From NCBI GenBank assembly GCA_000526435.1, contig JAGB01000002.1, positions 930,001 through 994,000 on the forward strand: a stretch of 64,000 nt of DNA, in the 5' to 3' direction. The notes beneath the pieces were generated by a model. That model had not been told where the DNA came from. It was given only the letters and a program-made list of their open reading frames with translations, and ran no database searches. Shown here in pieces: positions 45,192 through 54,078 of the stretch (its first letter is position 1; each line of letters opens with the position of its first letter). This stretch comes from Caldicoprobacter oshimai DSM 21659. Lineage in GTDB: Bacteria; Bacillota; Clostridia; Caldicoprobacterales; Caldicoprobacteraceae. The position numbers were made by a program, and so were the translations under genes.

Positions 45192-48100
45192 TTACTCAAC
45201 GCTTTTTAGCGATTCCACCATATCAATTTTGCGAATGATGCGTACCGTCAGCAAATTCACGATTAGGGCAAATACTAGTGTAAGCAGCGCCGAAACCAAA
45301 TACACCATCCAATGGATACGTCTTGAAAACATCACGACATCCACTTCGACTGTATCAAGAACAAAGAACAGCAAATATACGCCAAGAATTAAGCCCACGC
45401 CAATGCCAAAAACTGTCAAAATCAGGTTTTCCCGGTACAAATACATAGTTGTTTCAAAATCGTTAAAGCCCAGAACTTTGAGTGTAGCCAGCTCTCTCCT
45501 TCGTTCATCAACATTAATATTTGTAAGGCTAAACAGCACCACAAATGCCAGAGCTGCTGCAGATACTATAAGAACCACTACAACAATATCCAGTGCGCCA
45601 ATCATATCGTTAAATTTTTCCCTTCCCTCTCGAATAAACGATATGGAAAGTACAGTACCGGTTTGCAAAATGGATTCCGACAAAGCATTTTGCGCTTCCT
45701 CACTTGTATCGTAAAGCTGGCCAAACACAGTATTGACAGATGGAGCTTGCCGGTACAGACGTTGATACAGTGAAGGCGTCAAATATACATAATGGTAAAT
45801 ATAGTTTTCAGCAATGCCCGATACCACCACCTCCACAACTCGGTTATCGGAACCCTGTATCCGAATAATACTGCCTTCTGTAACACCCAGTATTTTGCCG
45901 AGCTTTTCAGTAATAACAACGCCTTCATCTGAAAGTTCAAGGGGCTGGCCCGATTGCCGATGGCGTAATGAAACAAAATTATTAAATGTATCCATGTCCT
46001 GCGGTACAAGCAGCATAGCCTTTTCTGTTTTTGCATTTGCTGTCACATCGATGGTAGTACTGTAACACCGCATAGTAGCCTTGACATCTTCATTCTCATC
46101 CAACAGGTCAAATAGCCGCTCAATTGAAGCAGCATCGGCTTTAGTGTCCAGCATCAATGTCATATCATATTTTTGAATTTCTTCAAACTGAATGGGTACC
46201 ATTGAGCCTATGGAATTTTTCAATCCAAATCCTGTAAATACGAGGGCTGTACAACCCGCTATACCAAGTACTGTCATAAATAAACGTTTTTTATAGCGGA
46301 AGAGATTACGGTAGGTTACCTTACGGGAAAAATCTAACCGCTTCCAAATAAATGGCACCCGTTCCAGCAAGAGGCGCTTACCGATCTGGGGAGCACGTGG
46401 CCGCATAATTGCTGCGGGAGGACCTAATAATTCCTTTTGACAAACCATAAATGCCGGAACCACCGCACTGATAAACGCTCCAATTCCAGCCAGCAGGGCA
46501 CTATCCCATTGCAAAGGAGTAAGAACATCGGGTACGGTGTAAATAATGCCGTACGCTTCGGCAATGACTTTAGGAAACAGCTCTTTACCTACAGCCCACC
46601 CGAAGAAAATACCTCCTGTTGCTGCAAGGCCAGAATATATCATATACTTTGACGCAATAGACATATTGCTGTAACCCAGTGCCTTGAGTACCCCAATTGT
46701 AGAACGATCATCCTCCACCATTCTCGTCATGTTGGTAAGGCTGACAAGAGCTGCTACCAGGAAGAAAATAAGCGGAAATACATTCCCAATAGCCCCAACG
46801 CGCTGGGTATCCTGTTCATACCCCGAAAACCCGCTGTTCATACTCAAGTCCAGTATGTACCATTCAGGTTGTGAGAGAGAGCTCAGCTCCTTTTCACCCT
46901 CCTCAATTTTTGCACGGGCATCTTCTATTTTCGCTACTGCCTCATTGTATCCATCTTCATAGGCTGCAAGGCTCTCCTGGTATTTTTGTCGCATTTTCTC
47001 CAGGTTAGCCTTGGCTTCAAGCAGCTGCCTTTCTCCTTCTTTTTTGAACCGTACAAACTCTCTGTATTTTGCCTCATATTCTTTCAGCTTGCTATTGTAC
47101 TCCGAAAAGCCTTGATCTAAGGCTGCCTTTCCCGCATTGAGTTCCTGTTCTGCAGCCTTTAGCATTTCATACTGTGCATCATACTGCTGACGTGCCTGCT
47201 CATACTGCGCTGCGTTTTGCTCATAAGCAGCTTGTAAGGAAGCGATCTGGGCTTGCAATTGCAAAGCCTCCTGGCTATCCGCAGGTAATGAGGTCAGCTG
47301 TTTAGTCAGTTCCTCAATCTGGGCCTGCAAAGCACTAAGAGCTGCATTGCTTTCCTGTAATTGCAGCTGAAATTGCTCCAATTGTTCCTTTGCATAAGCC
47401 AGCTCTTGCTCTTTACTTTGCAATCTTTGTTGATTTTGCAAAAGCTCATCATATGCTGCATCCAAATCCTTTTTTGCTTTCCTTAATTCTTGTTCGGAGA
47501 CTTTTATTTTTTGCCAAAATTCTTTTTCTTTATTCTGAAGTTCTTTCTCACCTTCTCTTAATTTTTTCTCCGCCTCCTGCAGTTCCTGCTTCGCTTTTGC
47601 CAAGTCTTGCTCTGCCTTTTCAACTTCCAGTTTAGCATCTTGTAATTTCGAAGTGGCTTCTTCTACCAATCTTTTATAACGAATGGGATTACGCTCATCG
47701 CCTACCGCCTGTATACGTTGTTTAATATCTTCAATTAGGTCCTTATACTCATCAGAAAAACGGGATAAATTTTGCTTATCGACTACTATATATACACCGG
47801 TATACACCGGCATGGTGTACACACTTTTGGGAAGATATACAAAACCCCTTATTATTCCATCGCCTTTGCTGCTGCTACCCCGCTCATATGAAATGTACTC
47901 TACCGAACGCACAAACCCTGCAACAGTAAAGGTAGTTCGCGACACATAATCACTTATATTTTCACCTTCTGGTGCTGAGATTTCAATGGTATCGCCTATT
48001 TTATACCCATAATTGTTTCGCAGGGCTTCATCCATCAGCACTTCATTTTCCTTCACCGGGAAACGTCCCTCGATAAGAACCGGTCGATTTATAAGGCTTT

Positions 48101-48449
48101 TAGATTCAAGGGCATCCAAATCCAGCGATTGAAAGGACACTAGATGCGAAACATCCTGCTCTACAATAAATCCATCAAAGAAATATACGGGCATAACTGC
48201 CTGTACCCCATCTACCCGTTTTATAGCGTCGATGTCCTCATCCTCAAACCCATAAGTGGATATTACGCGAATATCATAAGCATTATAATCATCAAAATAT
48301 TTATCCAGCGTTAGTCGCATGTCAGGGCATGCCGCACGTACACCTGAAAAAAACGCTACACCGAGTGCAACAATGGAAAAAATGGCAAGAAAATGGCGTG
48401 GATTGTTTAGAATTTGGCGATTTATATTCTTCAAAAAGGCACGCGTCAT
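45192..48449 (-). CDS. FtsX-like ABC permease with a long extracytoplasmic coiled coil
   Basis: 1085 residues. Membrane helix near 16-38, a MacB-like periplasmic domain (45-240), then a coiled coil of about 270 residues (255-525) rich in Glu, Gln, Lys and Ala, such as EVEKAEQDLAKAKQELQEAE. Three helices follow (about 555-690, VFPLIFFLVAALVSLTNMTR), a second FtsX unit starting FSRKVTYRNLFRYKKRLFMT, a second external domain, and three final helices. Its ATG overlaps the last base of the ATPase stop. The layout suggests a mechanotransmission or lipid/lipoprotein ABC system rather than an importer. Substrate unknown. Confidence 0.85.
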   Translation of the reverse strand: MTRAFLKNINRQILNNPRHFLAIFSIVALGVAFFSGVRAACPDMRLTLDKYFDDYNAYDIRVISTYGFEDEDIDAIKRVDGVQAVMPVYFFDGFIVEQDVSHLVSFQSLDLDALESKSLINRPVLIEGRFPVKENEVLMDEALRNNYGYKIGDTIEISAPEGENISDYVSRTTFTVAGFVRSVEYISYERGSSSKGDGIIRGFVYLPKSVYTMPVYTGVYIVVDKQNLSRFSDEYKDLIEDIKQRIQAVGDERNPIRYKRLVEEATSKLQDAKLEVEKAEQDLAKAKQELQEAEKKLREGEKELQNKEKEFWQKIKVSEQELRKAKKDLDAAYDELLQNQQRLQSKEQELAYAKEQLEQFQLQLQESNAALSALQAQIEELTKQLTSLPADSQEALQLQAQIASLQAAYEQNAAQYEQARQQYDAQYEMLKAAEQELNAGKAALDQGFSEYNSKLKEYEAKYREFVRFKKEGERQLLEAKANLEKMRQKYQESLAAYEDGYNEAVAKIEDARAKIEEGEKELSSLSQPEWYILDLSMNSGFSGYEQDTQRVGAIGNVFPLIFFLVAALVSLTNMTRMVEDDRSTIGVLKALGYSNMSIASKYMIYSGLAATGGIFFGWAVGKELFPKVIAEAYGIIYTVPDVLTPLQWDSALLAGIGAFISAVVPAFMVCQKELLGPPAAIMRPRAPQIGKRLLLERVPFIWKRLDFSRKVTYRNLFRYKKRLFMTVLGIAGCTALVFTGFGLKNSIGSMVPIQFEEIQKYDMTLMLDTKADAASIERLFDLLDENEDVKATMRCYSTTIDVTANAKTEKAMLLVPQDMDTFNNFVSLRHRQSGQPLELSDEGVVITEKLGKILGVTEGSIIRIQGSDNRVVEVVVSGIAENYIYHYVYLTPSLYQRLYRQAPSVNTVFGQLYDTSEEAQNALSESILQTGTVLSISFIREGREKFNDMIGALDIVVVVLIVSAAALAFVVLFSLTNINVDERRRELATLKVLGFNDFETTMYLYRENLILTVFGIGVGLILGVYLLFFVLDTVEVDVVMFSRRIHWMVYLVSALLTLVFALIVNLLTVRIIRKIDMVESLKSVE

Positions 48450-49150
48450 TACCACTCAATCCTTTCCACGGGAATAGGATTCTCATTTTTAACTGAAGAT
48501 TTCACCTTGCCATTTCGTATGGTTATAATTCGATCAGCCATTGGTGTTATCGCCTGATTATGAGTAACCACAATTACCGTTGTACCCCTGTGGCGGCAAG
48601 TATTATAAAGGAGTTCCAGCACCTGTCTGCCCGTATTGTCATCCAGCGCGCCCGTGGGTTCATCGCAAAGCAGAAGTTTAGGATTTTTCACAATTGCGCG
48701 GGCAATAGCCACACGCTGCTGTTCGCCACCCGATAATTGTGCAGGAAAATTATTCATTCGGTGGCTAAGCCCAACATCCTCCAAAACTTTTTTTGGATCC
48801 AGAGGATTTTTGGACAGCTGGGCTGCCAGTTCCACATTTTCCAGCGCCGTTAAATTTGGCACCAAATTATAAAATTGAAACACAAACCCGATATCATAGC
48901 GGCGATATGCAACGCGCTGTTTGCTATTATATGCACTAATCTCGGCTCCATCAACAAAAACCTTACCGCTGTCGCAGGTATCCATACCCCCCAAGATATT
49001 CAGCACCGTTGTTTTACCAGCACCGCTTGGCCCCACAATTGTTACAAATTCGCCTTGTTCGATATCAAAAGAAATACCGTCGAGAGCCTTTACTTCCACT
49101 TCGCCCATGGTATAAACCTTGGTTACGTCTTCAAAACGAATAAACGACAA
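48449..49150 (-). CDS. ABC transporter ATP-binding protein, LolD/MacB type
   Basis: 233 residues. Walker [20 protein letters not shown]-loop [18 protein letters not shown], signature [15 protein letters not shown], Walker [13 protein letters not shown] and the H-loop VVTHNQAI. The subfamily (LolD/MacB/FtsE) drives type VII ABC systems that move no substrate through the membrane core. A TTG start at 49150 is chosen because GAGAGG lies eight bases upstream. It is co-transcribed with the FtsX-like gene. A palindrome (ACTGCA G TGCAGT) lies upstream at 49203-49215. Confidence 0.93.
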   Translation of the reverse strand: MSFIRFEDVTKVYTMGEVEVKALDGISFDIEQGEFVTIVGPSGAGKTTVLNILGGMDTCDSGKVFVDGAEISAYNSKQRVAYRRYDIGFVFQFYNLVPNLTALENVELAAQLSKNPLDPKKVLEDVGLSHRMNNFPAQLSGGEQQRVAIARAIVKNPKLLLCDEPTGALDDNTGRQVLELLYNTCRHRGTTVIVVTHNQAITPMADRIITIRNGKVKSSVKNENPIPVERIEW

Positions 49151-49339
49151 TTAACACACCTCTCCCCCAGATTAATGTATTGAATATATTATAATAATGA
49201 AGACTGCAGTGCAGTTACAAACATGATTGTCACTAAATATTATTGAATTTTCGAGCTGATCCCATAACTATGGAAACTATTGGGCAAATACTTCAATAAT
49301 TATTATTTTACTCGCAAACATTCAATAAAATAAAGAGCT

Positions 49340-49615
49340 AAAGACGAAGTGATGGCTAAACTTTTAGAATCCATAATTAAATCAAATGCTACAAGCTCAA
49401 GTTACTGAGCAAATCAAAGCTGAATTATATGAAACAACTCAAGAAAGGCAAAATTATCGCAATGGTTATTATTCAAGAGATTTACTAACACGAGTTGGCA
49501 CCATTACATTAAAAGTTCCAGGCTTAGAAATGGCAAACTCACTACTGGTATCTTTTGCCGTTATCAGCAAAGTAAACAGGCTTTGTTACTGACTGTCTCC
49601 GGAATTTTGCTTTCC
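49340..49615 (+). pseudogene. IS256-type (mutator) transposase remnant
   Basis: Plus-strand pieces of an IS256-family transposase in different frames: DEVMAKLLESI, then LNQMLQAQVTEQIKAELYET and QERQNYRNGYYSRDLLTRVG with TITLKVP, then GIFCRYQQSKQALLLTV. At least two frameshifts separate them. The N-terminus and the DDE catalytic region are missing. No ends or target duplication can be seen. The 3' limit abuts a minus-strand oxidoreductase fragment, so the IS probably broke that gene before decaying. Confidence 0.8.
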
Positions 49616-49728
49616 AGCAGCAAATGAATTGCGTCCCGAATTGGCGTATCAATGGGGCACCCTTTGCTGCACATGGGAGACTTACATTGAAGACAGCGCT
49701 TTGCATCCTCAATAACGTGCTTACTCAT
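49595..49728 (-). pseudogene. 5' fragment of a GltD/PreT-type Fe-S oxidoreductase
   Basis: On the minus strand an ATG at 49728, preceded by GGGAGGAAAC, opens MSKHVIEDAKRCLQCKSPMC and continues SKGCPIDTPIRDAIHLLLES. This is the N-terminal double [4Fe-4S] cysteine pattern (CxxCxxxxC…CP) of glutamate synthase small subunit, SudA/NfnB and dihydropyrimidine dehydrogenase PreT. The match fades at about 49600 where IS256 debris begins, so only some 40 codons of a normal 450-residue gene remain. The nearby uracil/xanthine permease would fit a PreT origin, but that is inference. Confidence 0.75.
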
Positions 49729-49782
49729 GTACTCGTTTCCTCCCGATTAATTTTTTGCGCCACTCAGTTATCAAAGCGGCAG

Positions 49783-50020
49783 CTATGCCACACCATTGAC
49801 AGCAAGAGAGAATACAATGGCCTTGGCATCTGTTTGAAGACCTTTTTTGCTTGGAACGTTATCCGCTTTGGAAGACTTAATTTCTGTTGCTGTTTTATGG
49901 ACCTGTGTTAAACGTTTGCATTCGGCTTCGGCAATGACCTTTCATAGCATTTTCTCTAAGACGCTGTGTGATGTTTGTAACTCCGGCAACCCCGCCTTTT
50001 TCTATAAAAGTTTCAACCAT
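49783..50020 (-). pseudogene. Frameshifted gene fragment, family not recognised
   Basis: On the minus strand an ATG at 50020 opens MVETFIEKGGVAGVTNITQR and runs to NAMKGHC; the next frame then continues AEAECKRLTQVHKTATEIKS to IVFSLAVNGVA and a stop at 49783. The second part reads like real protein and ends 55 bp before the oxidoreductase fragment, so these were probably neighbouring genes of one operon. One frameshift is needed to join the halves. I do not recognise the family. Confidence 0.45.
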
Positions 50021-50086
50021 CAGTTAACTTTTTATACACAGCTCATATTACGAATCGAAGGCAATTCTCTAGAATACACAATAAAA

Positions 50087-50111
50087 AAGAGTTGTCAAAT
50101 AGACAACTCTT
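50087..50111 (-). terminator. Intrinsic terminator of the uraA-like gene
   Basis: AAGAGTTGTC (50087-50096) and GACAACTCTT (50102-50111), 5-nt loop, T-run on the minus strand; 26 bp after the stop codon. Confidence 0.88.
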
Positions 50112-50136
50112 ACTCAAGATTATATTATATAGATTC

Positions 50137-51525
50137 TTAAGCAGTGCTTCTTTTCTTTTGGTCTATGTTCAATACAAGGTTAAGAAGGATTCCGAATATC
50201 GCTGCACCCGCAACACTTGGAACTTCTATACCAAAGAACGGGATATTCCCTCCAAATGCGTATTGTCCTCCAAGGCCGATAACCATGATGGTTGCAATAA
50301 TCGCTATATTTTTAGCGCTAAACAGGTCAACCCTTTTCTCAACCATAATGGCAATACCTTGAGCGGCTATTGCACCAAACAAGTAAACTTCCATGCCTCC
50401 TATCACTGCGGTTGGAATTGAATAAATGGCATTTATAAGCGGTGTGAAGCAGGCAATAATCATAGCTATTATCGAAGCGGCAATAAGAACCGATATGGAA
50501 AACACTTTCGTGATTGCCATTGCGCTTATGTTTTCTCCGTAGTTTGTACCAGCAGGGCCTCCAATAAACCCGGCAACGATATCGCCAATACCGTCACCAA
50601 TTAAGTTAAGCCCCAGCTTGTCCGCAATATTATATTTCTTGCCTGTACCCTTTTTGTTTGCCAAATCATTTACATAAAGGTCGAGCTGGTATACATGTGC
50701 TGTTGATTCGGGAATGGTCGCAATTGCTATGGGCATAATGGCTGCAACTGCCATCCATGACGCTTTTGGGAACGTGAATATCGGAAGCGCAAAAATTTCG
50801 GTGTTTGCCGTCTCGGGCAAAACTTTAAAAAGATCAATGCCTGTTGCAAGTTTGATAATGAATGCTGCAATACAGCCCAGGATTGGACCAAGAATAAGTG
50901 GGATCTGCCCCATAAACCCTTTCAAATATACTGAGAACAAGATAGTTGAAATCAATGTGACGAGTGAAACAATCCAAGCCATATTCTTTGCAAGTGCTAC
51001 CTGTGATTCTGGAACAGCAATCGTTCCTGCAGTATCAATTGCAATGGACGCCGCATCATTTAAAGCGGTTCCTGCAAGTGTAAGTCCGATTACCATTGCA
51101 ACAGGGCCTGTAACCGATGCCGGAAGAATCCTTTCCAAGGAATCCCTCCCAAAGCGTTTAACGATAAGCCCTGCTGCTATTGACACAAGCCCGGACATAA
51201 TGATGCCAAATTGAGCTACCGCTATTTTTTCGTTGAGAGCGTACCCCGCAAGTGCCTCGGAGCTCATCAGGCTGCCAATTGCAGCAACATAGGAAAAGCT
51301 TGACCCATAATAAAGCGGAATTTTTCTTCCTGTAACAATAATAAAGCAGATAGTCGCAAGACCACTTGCAAAGATAGTTGTTGAAATGTGGAAACCTGTG
51401 ATAATTGCAACGGCTACTGTTGCAGGAAACATTACAATAACCTGTTGTATTGCGTAAAGTAGCAGTTTCCATATTGGTGGATGTTCATCTGGAAGATATC
51501 CTATTACTTGTTGACTTTTTGCCAT
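50137..51525 (-). CDS. NCS2 family uracil/xanthine permease, UraA-like
   Basis: 462 residues with about 14 membrane segments, UraA/NCS2 fold. Signature segments are SSFSYVAAIGSLMS, the substrate-region VTGPVAMVIGLTLAGTALND and GGPAGTNYGENISAMAITKV, close to uracil permeases (UraA/PyrP). It imports a nucleobase with H+ or Na+; uracil is most likely from GGPAGTNYGEN, xanthine is the alternative. The ATG at 51525 is preferred (AAGGAGAGATGTTAT before it) over an extension to 51585. It carries its own terminator. Upstream lies a small gene with its own terminator; no pyrimidine riboregulator is recognisable. Confidence 0.92.
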   Translation of the reverse strand: MAKSQQVIGYLPDEHPPIWKLLLYAIQQVIVMFPATVAVAIITGFHISTTIFASGLATICFIIVTGRKIPLYYGSSFSYVAAIGSLMSSEALAGYALNEKIAVAQFGIIMSGLVSIAAGLIVKRFGRDSLERILPASVTGPVAMVIGLTLAGTALNDAASIAIDTAGTIAVPESQVALAKNMAWIVSLVTLISTILFSVYLKGFMGQIPLILGPILGCIAAFIIKLATGIDLFKVLPETANTEIFALPIFTFPKASWMAVAAIMPIAIATIPESTAHVYQLDLYVNDLANKKGTGKKYNIADKLGLNLIGDGIGDIVAGFIGGPAGTNYGENISAMAITKVFSISVLIAASIIAMIIACFTPLINAIYSIPTAVIGGMEVYLFGAIAAQGIAIMVEKRVDLFSAKNIAIIATIMVIGLGGQYAFGGNIPFFGIEVPSVAGAAIFGILLNLVLNIDQKKRSTA

Positions 51526-51650
51526 AATATAACATCTCTCCTTATTTTTATTTAGGTGCTCTTTTATGCAGCTGAATTGTGGCATCCCTATTTACACAAT
51601 CATCCATTATTTACGACTTTAGTTATACTTATACTCATCCCCCTTTGCAT

Positions 51651-51687
51651 AAAAAAATCTTGTCTGTCACATTGCGCAGGCAAGATT
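51651..51687 (-). terminator. Intrinsic terminator before the permease gene
   Basis: AATCTTGTCTG (51656-51666) pairs with CAGGCAAGATT (51677-51687), one mismatch; seven T on the minus strand. It closes the small ORF upstream or could attenuate the permease gene. Confidence 0.75.
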
Positions 51688-51703
51688 ATCCTTCAAAATA
51701 AGA

Positions 51704-51919
51704 CTATACGCTTATAATTAATTTTGTCAGATATCTTGTCGGCATCTCTGTACCAGACTTAAACTTGAGCTTGCATTCAAGCAATTCCTGTGTTCCCTGC
51801 GCGTTGAAATCCCGAATCGCTTGTGTTGCTCTAGGGCTTGTTCCCGTAACCTTTGCCAGCAGTACTGTCATATAGTAAAACTCATTTAGGGATTGGGAGG
51901 AATGTTCTGTTTTCTGCAT
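51704..51919 (-). CDS. Hypothetical protein (71 aa)
   Basis: The frame MQKTEHSSQSLNEFYYMTVL ends 17 bp before a good terminator, which supports a real gene. The sequence has a hydrophobic patch and RATQAIRDFNAQGTQELLEC, but no motif I recognise, and no clear ribosome site. It could be the tail of a decayed gene. Confidence 0.35.
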   Translation of the reverse strand: MQKTEHSSQSLNEFYYMTVLLAKVTGTSPRATQAIRDFNAQGTQELLECKLKFKSGTEMPTRYLTKLIISV

Positions 51920-52026
51920 TCATTATCAAGCTTGTTTTTATTTATTGATTCGAATTTATGAGCCATACACTCCTCCCGCTTTCATCCCCTAAAGACTTTT
52001 CCACAGTATTTTGTAGATATTCTCTT

Positions 52027-53282
52027 TCAACTCCAGATAAGCCAAATCAACACATACCCTGTTGTAACGGCTGCCAAGGTAAACGGAACGCTGATTTTCA
52101 TGAATTCGCTTGTGCGCACCTCGTAGCCCTCTTTGCGCAGTATTCCAATGCCCGCGATGTTTGCGGAAGCACCTATAGGCGTAATATTTCCTCCCAGGGT
52201 TGCTCCTGAAAGCAAACCAAAATAGAGAATTACAGGATCGATACCTAAAATATTCGCTATGCCAGACGCTACAGGAAGCATGGTAGCTGTGTAAGGAATA
52301 TTGTCAATAAATGCCGAGAAGAACACCGAGGCCCACACGATCAGGGTATAGACAACAAAAAGGTTGTTGTTGCTCATCTTAACAAAAATTTTGCTAATTT
52401 CATCCACAACCCCCGCTTCCGTTATGCCTGCAATCACAATGAACAACCCGCCTAGCAAAAGGAGTGTAAAATAATCAATTTCCTTTAGCGTCTTTAAAAA
52501 GACCTTTGTATCCCTAGTCTTAACGGCTTGTCTGATCACACCGATGACAAACGCACCAACACAAATAATGCCATTGGTGATGCTGGGCTTGTTAGGTATG
52601 AAAGAAGCCAGAATAGAACACCATGCCAACCAAAAGAACCGTCGGGAAATAGTCTTCGACTATGGTTTTGTCCTTTACGCTAATCCTCTGATTCTCCTTC
52701 CTGAAAACATACAACAGGACCAATGTAGAGGCCAGCGCGCCGGCCTGCACAATCCAGAACATCCCCGCTTTTCCCCTGTAAAAGAAGAAATCCAGAAAAT
52801 CAAGGTTTGCATAGCTTCCCAAAAGGATCGAAGTCGTATCCCCCACCAGAGTGGCAGCTCCCTGAAGATTGGAGGATATGGCTATAGAAATGATGCTGGG
52901 AACCGGAGAAATTTTTAGCTTTTTTGATATAGTCAAGGCTACGGGCGCAACCATCAAAACAGTGGCGACATTCAAACGCGGATATGATCCCGGCAAACAG
53001 CGCCAAAGATATGATAGCCCATTTAACATCGGGCACCTTTTCAATGATGTCATCAGCAAGCAGTGAGGGCATCTTGGATTCAATAAAAAAGTAGACAACC
53101 CCCATGGTACCCGCAATCATCATAATGACATTCCAGTCAACGGATGAAAATACTTTTTGAGCAGGCAGGATCCCTAAAGCCACAAAAAGCGCAGCGGAAG
53201 CCAGAGCAATGTAGGCTCTAAACCTGGGGAACAAAAGCAACAATACATAAGTCAAAATAAAAAATATAAGTGCCTTAATCAT
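52027..53282 (-). pseudogene. ArsB/NhaD-type (SLC13-like) anion or Na+ transporter with two frameshifts
   Basis: Three overlapping frames join into one 12-TM ion transporter: MIKALIFFILTYVLLLLFPR to FAGIISAFE; then NVATVLMVAPVALTISKKLK to FPTVLLVGMV; then ILASFIPNKPSITNGIICVG to the end at VLIWLIWS. At about 52970 some 5 nt are missing, removing the Leu-Asp of the conserved DNVAT motif; at about 52620 one extra base shifts the frame again. The second half keeps FSAFIDNIPYTATMLPV and GATLGGNITPIGASANI, typical of ArsB/YbiR/NhaD. GAGGTAATACGATC precedes the ATG. Two lesions argue for real decay rather than a read error. Confidence 0.85.
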
Positions 53283-53427
53283 GATCGTATTACCTCGCTA
53301 ACAAAAATTTATATTGGTTATATAAACCTAATATTAGTACAACAACCCTCGATAACTTGGGCAACAAGCTTCAAGTGGGGAAACTTATCATCCCATAATT
53401 TACAGTTTGCAAAAATCAATTATTTCG

Positions 53428-54075
53428 TTATATGGTTGCATCCTTTTTCTCCAGCATATCCTTTACCTTCATCAGCCTGGTACGGTTTCCGCGCTCGTTT
53501 TCATCCAGCTTCATGGTAATATAACGTATGGTCTCTTTAAGCTGAGGTATCACAACGTATTCCAGGGCATTTACCCTGCGACGGGTCTTTTCAATTTCAT
53601 CGGCCAGCATCTGACACGTCTTTTCTATCTGAGCCAGCTCCACCATAAGAGGGAGGATATCAGAAAAGGCGGCAATAGCGCCATCCAGCTCGGCCGAAGT
53701 GGCCGCAAAGCTATAAGGGTAAGGAGAAAGCTCCCGGTCGGTCACTTCCTTGTACTCAATGACCGGAACGGTCACCCCCATGATGTTCCCAATTGAAGGC
53801 TTTATCTCCACCCTACGGGTGGGAAACATTATGGCCTCTTCCAGCACTTCAGATGACATAACAGCCCGCGCCATCAAAAAATCCTTAAACGCCAGGGTTA
53901 ATTTTTGCTCCACGCGCTCCCGCAACTCCTTATTTCGCTTTATCAAGTCTATAAACCTGCGCATCATCTCATCACGCTTGTCTTTAAGCAGCTTGTGCCC
54001 CCTTACAGCCACCTGGAGCCTATTCTTCAGGCGGATAAGCTCCATGCGCGTGGGGTTAACCCTCATTACAGCCAT
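53428..54075 (-). CDS. atpD: V/A-type ATPase subunit D
   Basis: 215 residues. RVNPTRMELIRLKNRLQVAV and the following RGHKLLKDKRDEMMRRFID form the first long helix; a second long helix follows near the C-terminus (RRRVNALEYVVIPQLKETIR). Subunit D is the rotor axle inside the A3B3 head. It starts 3 bp after the atpB stop and ends the operon in this window. No terminator is obvious in the 145 bp that follow. Confidence 0.96.
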   Translation of the reverse strand: MAVMRVNPTRMELIRLKNRLQVAVRGHKLLKDKRDEMMRRFIDLIKRNKELRERVEQKLTLAFKDFLMARAVMSSEVLEEAIMFPTRRVEIKPSIGNIMGVTVPVIEYKEVTDRELSPYPYSFAATSAELDGAIAAFSDILPLMVELAQIEKTCQMLADEIEKTRRRVNALEYVVIPQLKETIRYITMKLDENERGNRTRLMKVKDMLEKKDATI

Positions 54076-54078
54076 AAA

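Noticed and set aside
45204-48000. Plus-strand ORFs inside the FtsX-like gene
   Set aside because: Shadows of the coiled-coil coding sequence, without ribosome sites or recognisable domains.
51586-51690. Purine or pyrimidine riboswitch before the UraA-like gene
   Set aside because: The only structure is a simple terminator hairpin; no purine-riboswitch loops or PyrR-binding loop were found.
52592-53282. Separate short membrane proteins at 52592-53116 and 52800-53282
   Set aside because: They are pieces of one frameshifted transporter; shadow-frame portions read as Cys/Arg-rich nonsense.
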